NCBI GenBank assembly: GCA_032717465.1
Contig: CM064697.1
Location: 4,610,001-4,674,000 of the forward strand
Reading direction: 5' to 3'
Length of the DNA: 64,000 nucleotides
Source of the DNA: Coenobita brevimanus
Lineage: Eukaryota > Arthropoda > Malacostraca > Decapoda > Coenobitidae
Below, in pieces: positions 11,546 through 22,759 of this stretch. Made by a program: the position numbers and the translations under genes. Position 1 is the stretch's first letter. The number at the start of each line of letters is the position of its first letter. The notes under the pieces are model-generated. The model saw only the letters and a list, made by a program, of their open reading frames with translations, searched no databases and had not been told where the DNA came from.

Positions 11546-12420
11546 TGATGTGAAGCCTGCTGTGGTGCCCCTGCTAACTGGCTGGAGAGACGCAAATGCA
11601 ACGTCCATCCAGGAAACAAGCCTCCACATTGTTCCCCGCGTCTCACGACAGTGAGGCGCTGTCAGCCTCAAGGAAACATTGGTTCATTGCATGGGACGGC
11701 CCTGCAGGGGAGGTTGCTTGCCTGCGATTGATGAGTCTGCTAAGTCAGACAGACCAGGGTTATTCAACAGCAACAATAGCTACATATTTTTATATTTGTT
11801 CATCTACTTAAATCTGTAATTACATTTCTTCAGAAGACCACTCTCTTGTCAATAACACACCCATTCATCCCTCTCCCTGCAAGAACATTGCCAGCTAAAC
11901 TTCTGACAACATTCACAGTATTCTTCATATCTTGTATCACGTATACATATGTATACATCTTACTTATGCACAGCTTGTTTTTCCTAGACACATATCCTGC
12001 AGTCAACGTCCATTACCCTTTTTCCACTGGCACGCCAGACGACCCATTACACCACCCACCGAACCGGCAACAACTCTCATTCGTATTATTCATTACAAAC
12101 ATTTTAAGTGGCATTCTCGTCGTCTTATCAGGCTATCTAGCGCCTCTTCTTTAACGATTTAGTTTGGATATCACGCCTTGATATTCCCTTGTATGTTCCT
12201 TATGTCGTTTTGATGTCTACTTAGATTGCACGCCTTCCACGAAAATATAACGTACCTTGATATGTTAGAAATGCCTTTTCAGCTGATTCCAAAAGCTCTT
12301 ATATTTCGCACTCTTCATCACACAGTGCAAATGCAGTAATCAGAGCTACTTGCACCAATTCAAGTTTAAAGTTAACATATATACATCAAAAGATAATGTT
12401 AGTCGTAACTCATTTATTCA

Positions 12421-12425
<5 letters not shown>
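11546..12425. other. No gene seen
   Basis: Short frames only. The 71-codon + frame beginning at 11,596 has no recognisable motif. Confidence 0.45.

Positions 12426-12475
<50 letters not shown>
12426..12475. repeat. (CT)n microsatellite
   Basis: A perfect CT run of 50 bases. The following kilobase (12,476-13,518) holds no supported gene. Confidence 0.98.
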
Positions 12476-12478
<3 letters not shown>

Positions 12479-13526
12479 CATTAATCACTCATCACTAAAT
12501 TAACTCCTGCATTACTCCACCCACGAATACCTTATCTTATACATGTTAATTATCACCCCTTCTCAGTCACACCACAAACATTCCATACAGCCATCCAAGC
12601 CCGTCTTGCCTTACTTAGCTTCTGGGCAAGTAGGAACCGTTATGGTCGTTGTTTACGGACACATTTTTTTTCCGCCCACGTTGAAATTTGATCGTCTTAG
12701 CGAAGAGGCAGTGCGCTGGGACGTCACGTATTATGGTATATATGGACATCTGTTGTTCCTTTTTTTTTTATGCCCTATAATTTATCTCTCCACAAATTAC
12801 AAGTTCGTTGATCTTTAGTTTAAGTGAATTTCCTTACACATCGACATACGCCCTCTTGGATGTAGGGGAGTTCATGGATTTTTTTTTTCTTTTCTGTACA
12901 GCACTGTTGCATAAAGCAGTACAACCTGATGTTACTTTGGTATCCTTGCACTTAGACATCTTTTACCATGATGACGCAGTAAGTTTATTTTCTATTTTCT
13001 AATACTGGATTTTGTTATACGAGGGAGAGCTTGAATATATCCTTTTGGTGTTAGTGAGCTTAGCCAGGTAGTATTATTGACCTTGTACTGGGATGGCGGG
13101 TAGGGGGAGAGGCGGTTCCACATCCTCAAGCCAGTTTTACTTATTTTTATTCTGTTATCTCCTTTCTGTTTTTTGCGGGGGAGTACAGGGATGTAGTGAG
13201 CATCCTGGCCTGCTATATTTAGGCGAAATTAGCTCCGGATGTTGTGCTTCTGTGATTGTGTAAACGGGCATATCCGGGCCACAGAAACGCACGCTAAATG
13301 GAACCCAATAGAGTTCACCCAATCACACTTTTTCATAGGTATCACAATGTTCTTATGTATTACAGTAATTATCCAGTTTTGTACCAGTATTTGCTGCCTC
13401 AGTGTCAAATTAATTGTTCATAAGAAAATATACGAAGACTCCGTTAGTAAGTGAGATTATAATGGAACACAATATTAAGGTTTTTGTCACTGCTATTCCC
13501 GACGCCCTCATATACAGTGTCTAGGC

Positions 13527-13709
13527 CAGTGACTCTCAAACTATGGGTCGCGACCCAAAGGTGGGTCGCGAGAGGAATTTTGATGGGTTGCATGGACATA
13601 GAATAGGCATAATGCTCTCAGTGTATTTTATTTACGTATTGAAACTGTAATTTTCCTTATTACACTATCAGCATATTCATTATAACTACGATAGACTATA
13701 TACCGGTTA

Positions 13710-13740
<31 letters not shown>

Positions 13741-13816
13741 TTTTTTTACCCTGTGGGTCGCGAAGTCTTGAAATATTCCAAACAGAGTCACCCACTAAAA
13801 TGTTTGAGAACCGCTG
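13527..13816. mobile_element. hAT-type MITE with exact 8-bp target duplication
   Basis: Terminal inverted repeats CAGTGACTCTCAAAC (left) and CAGCGGTTCTCAAACA (right, reverse complement) bound a 290-bp element. Its flanks are identical copies of GTCTAGGC at 13519-13526 and 13817-13824. An 8-bp duplication and CAGNGGTTCTCAAAC ends are hallmarks of non-autonomous hAT elements. The interior contains GGGTCGCGACCC and a (CT)n at 13,710-13,737. It has no coding capacity. Confidence 0.93.
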
Positions 13817-13824
13817 GTCTAGGC

Positions 13825-14690
13825 CGTCTAGTGTTTTCATTCAGAGGCCTGTATACTCATCGGTAAAGGAGGCTCCTTAGTACATCTTCCTAGCCTGTTT
13901 GTTTCTGCGTATGCCACACAGTTATTTTCTTGTAGGTCATCAGTGTAGACCATGGCAGTATTAGAAAGGCTTAAATAACACACAGGAGGAGAATTGATAT
14001 CTAATGTGTAGAATAAATCACTAAGGAAAACGTCCCAGAAAGCTGCGTAAGGTGACGAGAGTAGGGCCTAGTTTGTCTCGAAAACTTAAGCGTATCGATA
14101 AATTTTGGTGACACTTTATTACGATTTTGAGCGTGCATCAGATTTTGATATGATATTACCGTAAACCCCTCGTGCACCCAGTAAACTCTGTGATGTTTTA
14201 CCTACCTGAAAGTGCACAAGCTCTTGGCGCATATACAGGCTACCATTTTGGAAATGGTAGCAGCTACTTTAGAACAGTAGTTAGCAAGAGCACTCATAAA
14301 CACAGTCACTCACACCGTCACTCCTGTGCATCCGGGTTCTAAGGATCACACAGTAAGACACTGCAGCAATATTCGTTCAGATCCGTTTATAAATAGCGAA
14401 AATTCACATCTGGATCCGAATTAACACTCATGGTCAGAAAAACTTTAGTAATCTAGGTAACGCCAGACTAATGTATTCAGCTGAGAATGAGTTATAGGAG
14501 GAGTGTAATTAAAAGCAGTCCTACCATTAACAATCTACCAAAGAAGGCCTACCATTAAGTGTAAAAGAATGATTGTATGCATTTACAGTTTGTATTTTGA
14601 TTAGAAGTTGGAATTGCTGTAGATGATATTTCATCTGTCCGCATACCTACTTTAATTACCACTAAATGCCCGCGTGGTTTCTGTTGCCCC
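13825..14690. other. No gene seen
   Basis: AT-rich sequence with no supported frame or repeat. A T run follows at 14,691-14,716. Confidence 0.45.
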
Positions 14691-14819
14691 TTTTTTTTTT
14701 TTTTTTTTTTTTTTTTCTACAACCAGGAATCATAGCTTCTTGTCTCCCGGAGAAGTTTAGTGGCTAGTGTCACAAAATGTGCATATGCGGATCTTTCTTA
14801 CTATCGTACGTACGTACGT

Positions 14820-14823
<4 letters not shown>

Positions 14824-14851
<28 letters not shown>
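14824..14851. repeat. (CA)n microsatellite
   Basis: A CA run preceded by GTAC repeats. Confidence 0.96.
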
Positions 14852-14854
<3 letters not shown>

Positions 14855-14906
14855 TACGTTCTGGCGTCCTGGGCTACCTATAGTAGCCAGCTGGAGTTAG
14901 GTTTTT

Positions 14907-14907
<1 letters not shown>

Positions 14908-14951
<44 letters not shown>
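14908..14951. repeat. (CT)n microsatellite
   Basis: A perfect CT run of about 44 bases. Confidence 0.97.
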
Positions 14952-14953
<2 letters not shown>

Positions 14954-15107
14954 GAAAAATCTTGCTGACAGGCGTAGCAGAAACGTTTCTTACAAGTGGA
15001 TAGCGGGCCATTTATGTAACTTGTGGATAACGAAAATGAGTAGGCTATAGATGAGTGAATAGGTAAGCTTTGTGGGTGTTCTGAAAGTAGTTTAACCCTG
15101 ATTGAGC

Positions 15108-15109
<2 letters not shown>

Positions 15110-15158
<49 letters not shown>
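15110..15158. repeat. (CA)n microsatellite
   Basis: A perfect CA run followed by GATA units. Confidence 0.98.
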
Positions 15159-15160
<2 letters not shown>

Positions 15161-15320
15161 TAAACAGACAGATAGATAGATACGAGTATATACATATATA
15201 TATTGTGCGTCTGAGTCTGGGCATCGATTTAGTAACCTGTTCCTGAGGTTCAGTAATCCTCCTACGTACCACACATCTCGTGTCACCACTTCGGTGTTAA
15301 CCTCACCGTTCCTGTTGAAT

Positions 15321-15375
15321 ACACGCTAGGGCTGTCTCATACAGGAATATATTGGTATTAGCGGTGTATGTTTAC
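15321..15375 (-). mobile_element. 3' fragment of a SINE family also present at 57.2-57.4 kb
   Basis: Read on the minus strand it contains CCTGTATGAGACAGCCCTAG followed by CGTGTATTCAAC, nearly the same as the end of the element at 57,215-57,430. Only the 3' portion is present. Confidence 0.6.
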
Positions 15376-15729
15376 GGCATGTCGGTGAATCTTAAGATTG
15401 ATTAATAAAGTCAATTTTAACGAAATTCAACTTAAATTGTTCCCTGTCCCAGCCGGAAATTGTAACTTGTGTCAGTTAGGACAGCAGATCACCTTTCCCG
15501 ACTCTGTCGCCTTTTTGGGGGATAAGTTAAAGGCATAGACTCGAGCAATGATAAAGGACTGGCATGAAAGGGAAGAAAGTGAGGGTAATAAAGAATCCGG
15601 GCAATGCTGAGGGTAAAGACTGTAACATGGAGGAAAAGCTCAGTGAAAGGTTACAGTAAAGAAGGAAAGCCGCAGAGGATCTAAGAGGAGTGACAGAAAT
15701 TAAGTCTGTTCATCTGGGACCAGACAGCT

Positions 15730-16265
15730 TGCCATTGTATGAAGATGTACAAGAGTTAGTCGTATGTAACGTATAGCAGTGAAACTTGGACGTTTACATT
15801 ATCAGTTACTGATACCTACATACGCTTCTACTCGGCTTGGGAAATTCTTTCCAAACTCAAGTGGTTAAATTTAGCCTTCCTACCATTGAACATGAGAGTT
15901 TGTTATTGTGTTCAATATAATCGTTTATAAATGGCAAGAATAAATTTAGACAAGATGCCATCGAACTGAAGAGGCTAGTCTAAAATGAGGGCAATGGAAA
16001 CAAATAACCTAAGAAGTGCACGTGAATTTATTTGGCGATATGAGTGAGTGGACGCGACTTTGATTGAAACATGGAATGAAGCACTGAGGTGGTTTAGCGA
16101 CTGAACAGTAAAAGATTGATTTGGAGGGTAATGGGTCGGTCTAGAACCAGGCAGAAGGACCAGATGGTGGACGTTTTCAGGAAGCCTGGTGTGAGGTGGG
16201 AAGAGGGAACGTTGCTGAGTAGGGGCAGAAGTGCCTGGAGACCATTTGGTCAGTGCCACCCCTCA
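15730..16265 (+). pseudogene. Decayed LINE 3' end (third family, RTE-like)
   Basis: Frames with stops recall the C-terminal region of an RTE-like polyprotein: YSSETWTF near 15,775, LRWF near 16,087, then GRSRTRQKDQMVDVFRK, VRWEEGTLLSRGRSAWR and FGQCHPSQ up to about 16,260. The last blocks align in order with [37 protein letters not shown] and CGHP of LINE family A, but the sequence is a different, older family. The 5' end is not defined. Confidence 0.6.
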
Positions 16266-17406
16266 CAAAATGCCTCGAAGGGTAGTGGACTGATAGTTGG
16301 GAGGCATATTATTGCATCACACACAGGGGCGGACAAACCAATGTGTACCCTCTAACTGTGCCAGTCACTGAGTCACTGTACCGTTTCGAAGGCTCAAAAA
16401 AAAAAAAAAAAAATTGCGACCGTAGTTTTATGACCGTCATATTTCCACCTATTTTTGCCGCATCCACGGAGGTCCAGTTGAGGGGTGAGGTGCACCGATG
16501 GTTTGGCTGATGTGCATCTGGGGTGTGTCTGGTGTTTTTCTGAGCTGCGTGTGATGTGCATCAGGGGTGTGTTGGAGGTGTGTCTAAAGAATGTGACCAG
16601 AGACAAAGGACATCTTCTGGGAGGAGTTAGGAAGTGTGCGGCTGTCAAAGGTGTCTCTGTACTTGTTATTTCTCTGACTGACACCAAATGATGACATATA
16701 TTTGCCGGAGATATCACCGGGCTGAAGAGGTCAGTACTAGTCTCCATTAATCCTGCTAAACATTAGACGTTCTCTTTCTTCAGCTGAGAGAACCCTTCCA
16801 TATCAGACGGCCACGAAGTCCCTCTGTCCATGCAGTAGCAATATTCAAGCATTTTTTTTTTTCTAACCAGATGATTAATCCCAAAGTTCATCCAGGCTTG
16901 ACGCCATAAAAATACCATTCCTGTATAACTCGCCACTCCGTCCCATTATAAGCTCCCCACCGTTACCTACTTCTCAGTCACCTTACCTGCATCCATTTTC
17001 CAACCTTCGTCACCTCATTTTCCTATCGACTTCACGTCCCACATATTTCATGATCATATATCATTTTCATTTACTAATTTCTACCGTTGATATAGTCGGC
17101 GTTTCTCAATGTAGCTACAGATAATATTGGCATATATACCAATGTATTCAGTATAGCTTATAATAACTTCTGTGTATTTATATTTAGGTGGCAAAATAAT
17201 CTACAGAATGCTGTCGTAGTAAGCGTAAGTTTGAGGCTTAGTGGACATGATCGGCGGTAGGATCCTTTAAGACCAGTGATTAAATACTGTGGAGCATGTG
17301 TACTCCGTAGACTCGACATTTTCTTCACAAAGCCGTCTGAAGAAGATCGAAAATCAGTGAACCGTACGAAGAGCAGGAGATAGTCCTACAGGCCAGGGTA
17401 TCATCA
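16266..17406. other. No gene seen
   Basis: An A run at 16,396-16,413 and otherwise unremarkable sequence. The two opposed frames near 16,400-16,750 carry no family motif. Confidence 0.45.
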
Positions 17407-17770
17407 CATCTCCAACAATCTGAAATTTGATAGTGATGCTGACAGTGAGTAAACCATCAAAGGATCCGTTAGGATACTCAGAGGAAGAGAACATCCTTGT
17501 TGTATTGTTGCCCACTGCTACCGCGCATCCTTGTGCGCAGGACCAGGTAATCCCTGGCTCTGGGACAGGACCACTTTAGACCAGTTTCGACCGGTCTAAT
17601 TTGTATGAATCTGTCTCCCCAGAACAGCCACGCGACTAGTCTAAACCGGTCTAGACCGCTTAAGTTACACTCGCATCTCCAGGACTCTGGAATTTTGAGT
17701 GATGCTGACGGTGAGTAACCATCAAAGGACCCCATGGGATACTCAGAGGTAGAGAATATCCTAGCTGTAT
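17407..17770. repeat. Diverged direct duplication (about 98 bp, offset 267 bp)
   Basis: The segment 17407-17505 recurs at 17674-17770 with shared blocks GATGCTGAC, GTGAGTAA and CCATCAAAGGA, then GGATACTCAGAGG and AGAGAA. The spacer contains repeated ACCGGTCTA words in both orientations (about 17,590-17,665), giving a partial palindrome. No coding content. Confidence 0.7.
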
Positions 17771-17911
17771 CACTCTCCCATCACACACATAACAGGATAC
17801 ACCTCAAAATGGTATACGGTTTCACTGACACATAAAACACCAGTCGCATACTTCACACGTGTCAACAGACTAAACGTAGATTAGAGACTACAGATAAGCA
17901 TCAGCGGGGAA

Positions 17912-17913
<2 letters not shown>

Positions 17914-17963
<50 letters not shown>
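17914..17963. repeat. (CA)n microsatellite at the 5' side of a SINE
   Basis: A CA run directly before SINE S1 copy 1. A second CA run (18,225-18,246) follows the SINE. Confidence 0.97.
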
Positions 17964-17967
<4 letters not shown>

Positions 17968-17971
17968 CACC

Positions 17972-18224
17972 GCTCGCTGGTGCAGTGGTAACGTTCTCGC
18001 TTGCCAACTGGTGGACGGGAGTTCGCGCCTCGCTCAGGTTGCGAAAAGTTTCACTGACGAAGTGGGTGGTTACTGTCCCCCTTGAGCAAGGAGACGGGTG
18101 TGTGCGTGTGTGAAGGTCACAGCCTTGCCCTTGGATCGGACTATATGAGCTCTCAGCTCCCTTCCGGGAGGGTAAAAAGCTGACGATCACGACCATCCAG
18201 TGATCCTGACCGACCTGGTGAATT
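17972..18224 (+). mobile_element. tRNA-Gly-derived SINE S1, copy 1, flanked by CA repeats
   Basis: The 5' part resembles tRNA-Gly(GCC): box A TGGTGCAGTGGTAACG, anticodon region CTCGCTTGCCAAC, box B-like GAGTTCGCGCC. A 170-bp tRNA-unrelated body follows, ending in CCTGACCGACCTGGTGAA and a (CA)n tail. The copy at 21,699-21,950 is nearly identical over its full 252 bp. The box B varies from canonical GTTCRANNC. It is a pol III-type retroposon, not a functional tRNA gene, because no acceptor-stem partner follows the T arm. Confidence 0.85.
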
Positions 18225-18246
18225 ACACACACACACACACACACAC

Positions 18247-19029
18247 GCACGCGCGCAGAGACCTCACATCTTGGAGGCAATAGGGCATTTACACCTTTTG
18301 AACACTGACAGCACAAATAACTACAGAGGAAATTGGTTAATAACCACATCCATATTGAATACATGTTAAATATGGCTCATTTAGGACTGGTGTAACGGTA
18401 TTAAAAGGAGTGTTTTTACATGCCGATAGGGTCTTGTGGACAACCAGTTACGTCGCTGTTAACCGCTCCAGCGGGATGATGTCCAAAAACACATGTAGGA
18501 GAAAGCAGTCCCATTCACTCACACTGAGTCTGTTCGCTGTCGAACAAAATGAATTACAGACTCAACACCAAAGAAATTTTAGAGCATCCACAGCCAAGCC
18601 CCGCTGTTTTATGGTTTGTCCCAGTGAGTCCCTTTTTGCCTTTTGCATAGCACTGACAGCTGGTTGTCCCACTCACAGACCACTTCATTTTACTGTGCTC
18701 TGTTTCATCCACACCTCGCACTTTCCTGAATGCTCAGGCCACTGTTACTGAGTTTTCTTTCATAGTACACGTCCACCTTTTCCTGGCACTCCTCCCCTTC
18801 CACATCTGATCTCTACACTTTATCAATTCTAATGGGCTTTTCTCTGCACGTGACCAGATCACTCTAACGCTCTTAGCCTGTTCTTTCCAAAACACTACGT
18901 ATGTCTCCATACCTCGCTCTAAGAGTGCAATTTTTCACGCTGTTCGGAACAATAAAAAGATAGAAGTGTTGGAAATGATGTGCCTAAGGTTTGTGAGGCC
19001 GATGTTAAATAAATAAATATAAGAATAAA

Positions 19030-19032
<3 letters not shown>
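18247..19032. other. No gene seen
   Basis: Short frames only. The 113-codon + frame from 18,410 has no recognised domain. Confidence 0.45.

Positions 19033-19074
<42 letters not shown>
19033..19074. repeat. (TA)n microsatellite before a LINE
   Basis: A TA run followed by GTAT units. It abuts the 5' end of LINE A copy 1, which may have inserted at this AT-rich site. Confidence 0.95.
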
Positions 19075-19086
<12 letters not shown>

Positions 19087-19095
19087 GTATGTATA

Positions 19096-20886
19096 AGACT
19101 GTAAGAAAATGTTCTGGAAAGAGGTGAAGAGAGTAAGACAGGGTGGAAGTGAAGTTAGCAGGGGAGTGAAAGATAAAAATGATAGATTACTAGTGAAGAA
19201 GGGAAAAAAAAGTGAGCAGATGGAGAGAACACTTTAATGAATTGTTGAACACAGAGGATGGAAGTAATGCAAGTGTAAGTGGCTGGGGAATGGCTGGGAG
19301 AAGGATGGAGGTGAGAAGACAGGAAGAAATCAGTAGGATAGAAGTTGTGGAAGCAATGAAGAAGGTTAAATTGAGGAAAGCCCCAGGAATTGATAGAGTG
19401 TGTGGTAAAATGCTGAAGCATGGGGGAGAGATAGTAGTAGAATGGATGTGGAAGATGTGCAGATTGGCCTGGGAGGAAGGTAGAGTCCCGGAGGATTGGA
19501 AGTCAGGTATAATTATTTCCTTGTACAAAAGAAAAGAGGAAAAAGAAGTGTGTGTTTATCATAGGGGCATTTGTCTTCTTAGTATAATAGGAAAAGTTTA
19601 TGGTAGGATACTTATTGACAGAGTTAGAGAAAGAACAGAGAAATTAGTTGGAGAAGAACAGGGAGGCTTTAGGAAGGGAAGAGGTTGTGTAGATCAGATA
19701 TTCATTCTTAGATCTTTAGTGGAAAAGTTTCTAGAGAAGGGGAAGAAGTTGTATGCGGCTTTCATGGATTTGGAGAAAGCAGATGACTGGGTGGATAGAC
19801 AAGGATTGTGGAAAGTATTAAGAATATATGGAGTAGATGGGAAGTTGTTGAATGCTGTGAAGAGTATGTATGATGGTGCTAAAGCTGCAGTGCGTGTGGA
19901 CGGTGAATTGAGTGAACTTTTCTCCTTGAAGGTTGGGTTGAAACTGGGATGTGTCATGACTCCATGGTTGTTCAATCTGTACATGGATGGGGTAATAAAA
20001 GAGGTACAAGGTAGGGTAGTGGATGTTGGAGTGGCCCTGGTGAGAGAGGGCAGTGTTTGGAAACTCCCTGCACTGTTGTTTGCAGATGATACTGTGTTGT
20101 TGAGTGAAGACGAAGAGGAGCTGCAAGGCTTGGTGGATGAGTTTGGGAGAGTGTGTAAGAAACGGAATCTAAAGGTGAATGTAGGGAAGAGTAAAGTGAT
20201 GGTCTTTGAGAGAGGTGAAGTCTGTGAATGTACAGTGAGGTTGGATGGTGAGGAATTGGAAAATGTGAGTACGTTTAAGTACTTGGGTAGTGTGATGAGT
20301 AAGGATGGAGGTTTGGAGGGTGAAGTGCTTGAAAGGGTACAGCAGGGAAGAAAGGTTACTGGTTCCTTGAAAGCAATGATAAGAAACAGGGATGTGAGCA
20401 TGGAAGTGAAAAAGTTACTACATGACAGTATTGTGATACCAACTCTAACGTATGGAAGTGAAGCTTGGACATTGTTGCAAGGACACAAGGCAAGAATGAG
20501 AGCAGTGGAAATGAGTTATTTAAGAGGAGCCTGTGGAGGCACATGGAGAGACAGGCTGACAAATGAGGATATTAAGGAGCGTTGTGGTGTGGATGTGGAT
20601 GTGATAGGAAACGTTAGGAGGAATACACTGAGGTGGTTTGGCCATCTGGCGAGGATGTAGGGTGAAAGACTGACGAAGAGAGTGTATGTGAGTGAGGTGG
20701 AGGGGGGAGAGGGAGGGGAAGGCCGAGGATGAGATGGAGGGATGGGGTGGAGAGGTATATGTGAGAGGGGTGTGTGAGTTGGGAGCAGAGCAGTGAAATG
20801 ACGGGGGACAGGGTACGGGGAGGCGATTTGTTTGTGGCCACCCCGAACGGGATTGAGGCGTCTGGCAGTAGACAGATAGATAGATG
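19096..20886 (+). mobile_element. LINE family A copy 1: 5'-truncated RTE-like non-LTR retrotransposon
   Basis: The element begins within the linker before the reverse transcriptase domain and ends in a (GATA/TAGA)n tail. A 480-codon open stretch (19,212-20,660) carries the reverse transcriptase blocks in order: [55 protein letters not shown], then the catalytic [28 protein letters not shown] and LRWFGHL. The frame breaks at an A run at 19,204-19,211. A TAG at 20,658 cuts the C terminus, which continues in frame with [14 protein letters not shown]. The single EN-RT frame, short 3' UTR and microsatellite tail suggest the RTE clade; this is inferred from motifs. The copy is dead, but among the longest open frames in the window. 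Confidence 0.9.
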
Positions 20887-20939
20887 AAGACAATAAGGAG
20901 CACTTAAGAAGTGCAATACCCGCGCCCACAACTGATCTA

Positions 20940-21625
20940 AAGGCCGGCCATTTGACTTTGCTCTGTGATCTTGACCTTCTACCGATTGCTCTCAAAATCG
21001 CATTATTTCATCCTGCATGACTTTTAGTACTTCCACTAAGTTTGGTGCAAGTAGGGTTAATACTGAGTTGATCTTGTACTGTGTCCTTGCCCTTTGACAT
21101 TTCCTTGTGAACTTGACATTTGACGGCTTGTTCTCAAAACTGCATCCCACATATCCGTGCGTTACCCTGAAGCTTCCCACAAAGTTTGGTCTAAATCGGA
21201 TTATACTTGTTTTAGCTAACCTAACATAGTCATGTGACCTTGACTTTGGCCTAAAAAAAAAAAGTTAACCCCTTGCTTGATTCTCGATCATTCCACCAGG
21301 CTTGGTGTACATCAGATCAAAAGTGTCATTTTGTTCACACTGACAACGAGTTGAACTTTGACCTTACCCTATGACCTTGACCTTTGGCTTATTGTTCTGG
21401 AACTCCAATTTCTTCTATCTTACCTTGCCCTCAACTCTCCCACTAAGTTTGGTGTAAATTGGATAAAAGCTGTTGAAGTTAACTTTGCTAGGCAAAACTT
21501 TGGTCTAGCCCTGTGACCTTGACTGTTGACCTATTGTTCTAGAAAAAAAAAAGAAGGTCAATCTCTTGGCCAGTCCTCAACATTTCCACTAAAGTTTGAT
21601 TAAAATCGGATGAAACCATTTTATT
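20940..21625. repeat. Degenerate ~115-150-bp tandem array
   Basis: A unit containing TGACCTTGACCTTTGACC, then TATTGTTCTAGAA, then CACTAAGTTTGGTGTAAATC recurs about five times. The AAGTTTGGT-type block lies near 21,036, 21,181, 21,296, 21,441 and 21,590. Copies are strongly diverged. The array lies between LINE A copy 1 and the CA run before SINE S1 copy 2. No coding frame. Confidence 0.75.
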
Positions 21626-21627
21626 TT

Positions 21628-21630
<3 letters not shown>

Positions 21631-21697
<67 letters not shown>
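21631..21697. repeat. (CA)n microsatellite at the 5' side of a SINE
   Basis: A perfect CA run of about 66 bases directly before SINE S1 copy 2. Confidence 0.98.
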
Positions 21698-21698
<1 letters not shown>

Positions 21699-21700
<2 letters not shown>

Positions 21701-21950
21701 TCGCTGGTGCAGTGGTAACGCTCTCGCTTGCCAACTGGTGGACGGGAGTTCGCGCCTCGCTCAGGTTGCGAAAAGTTTCACTGACGAAGTGTGTGGTTAC
21801 TGTCCCCCTTGAGCAAGGGGACGGGTGTGTGCGTGTGTGAAGGTCACAGCCTTGCCCTTAGATCGGACTATATGAGCTCTCAGCTCCCTTCCGGGAGGGT
21901 AAAAGCTGACGATCACGACCATCAAGTGATCCTGACCGACCCGGTGAACT
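21699..21950 (+). mobile_element. tRNA-Gly-derived SINE S1, copy 2, flanked by CA repeats
   Basis: Nearly identical to 17,972-18,224 from GCTCGCTGGTGCAGTGGTAA through CCTGACCGACCCGGTGAA, with the same box A and box B and with CA repeats on both sides (21,631-21,697 and 21,951-21,975). The near identity points to recent activity. Confidence 0.85.
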
Positions 21951-21975
21951 ACACACACACACACACACACACACA

Positions 21976-22379
21976 AGTCGTACGACTCTTATGGGATAAC
22001 TATTTTGAGAAACCCGCATTCACACTGAGTCACAAGTAGGCTGACTCCTGTTGGGTAAAATCAAATTAATATACTGTATGCACTACACTATTAGACATAC
22101 GATATCCGTCTTTACTTGTTCATTATTGATTGGGGTATCTTGATGAAATGGTCATGCCCTTCACAAGAATTCTGTGTTGTGTATTTAAGACAGTCCCCCC
22201 TTTCAAAATCTCAGTCTTTACAGGCCAGTGACTTGTACTTCTATCTGACAAACTGTTCAGTCCAGGTAAAGAGGGACCCTACACGGTAAAATTTTTGAAA
22301 CTGATATGTTGGTGGATGAATTACATCGGGAAATATGCGAGGAACTCGTCTTATCTTGCATGTTCGTCTACTTTCCAGT
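21976..22379. other. No gene seen
   Basis: Non-repetitive sequence with no supported frame. Confidence 0.4.
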
Positions 22380-22450
22380 TAATGTCAGGACCAGCCGCCT
22401 AGCCCCGGGCTCCTACGCTCATGGGGCAACGTAGGATTGGATGATGGATG
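22380..22450 (+). mobile_element. Interspersed repeat family G, 3' end only
   Basis: Carries GCCTAGCCCCGGGCTCCTAC, CATGGGGCAACGTAGG and ATTGGATGATGGATGG, matching the last 70 bases of family G copy 2 with few changes. The 5' part is absent. Confidence 0.75.
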
Positions 22451-22727
22451 GCCTTTGTTGGTAGTCCATTTTAAGTATTACTCTAATTATACAGGTGTCC
22501 ACATAATATGGGGAGTTTCTAATCAAATGTCAGCTGGACAGAAAATGAGTAGCCAGTGCTTATGGAACAACGAGTAAAATATGGTAGTTCCCAACCTCCC
22601 CCCCCCCAGGTGTATCTTGACCTAACATAATCAGGAACATTGATTTAGTTTGGTGAAGATGAGACTTTTTTTTTTTTTTAAGCGTTTTCCTTAAGTTGTC
22701 CACAACCGCTCTCTTGGTGCTGGTGGC

Positions 22728-22759
<32 letters not shown>

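Noticed and set aside
17972..18045. Functional tRNA gene
   Set aside because: Box A and B are tRNA-like, but the 3' acceptor strand is missing and the sequence continues into a SINE body present in a second copy.
19694..20488. 264-codon minus-strand frame rich in Ser/Thr/Pro, also at 27,247-27,987, 40,079-40,594 and 53,822-54,616
   Set aside because: It is the antisense shadow of the LINE A reverse transcriptase frame and changes with it. The sense frame has the RT motifs.
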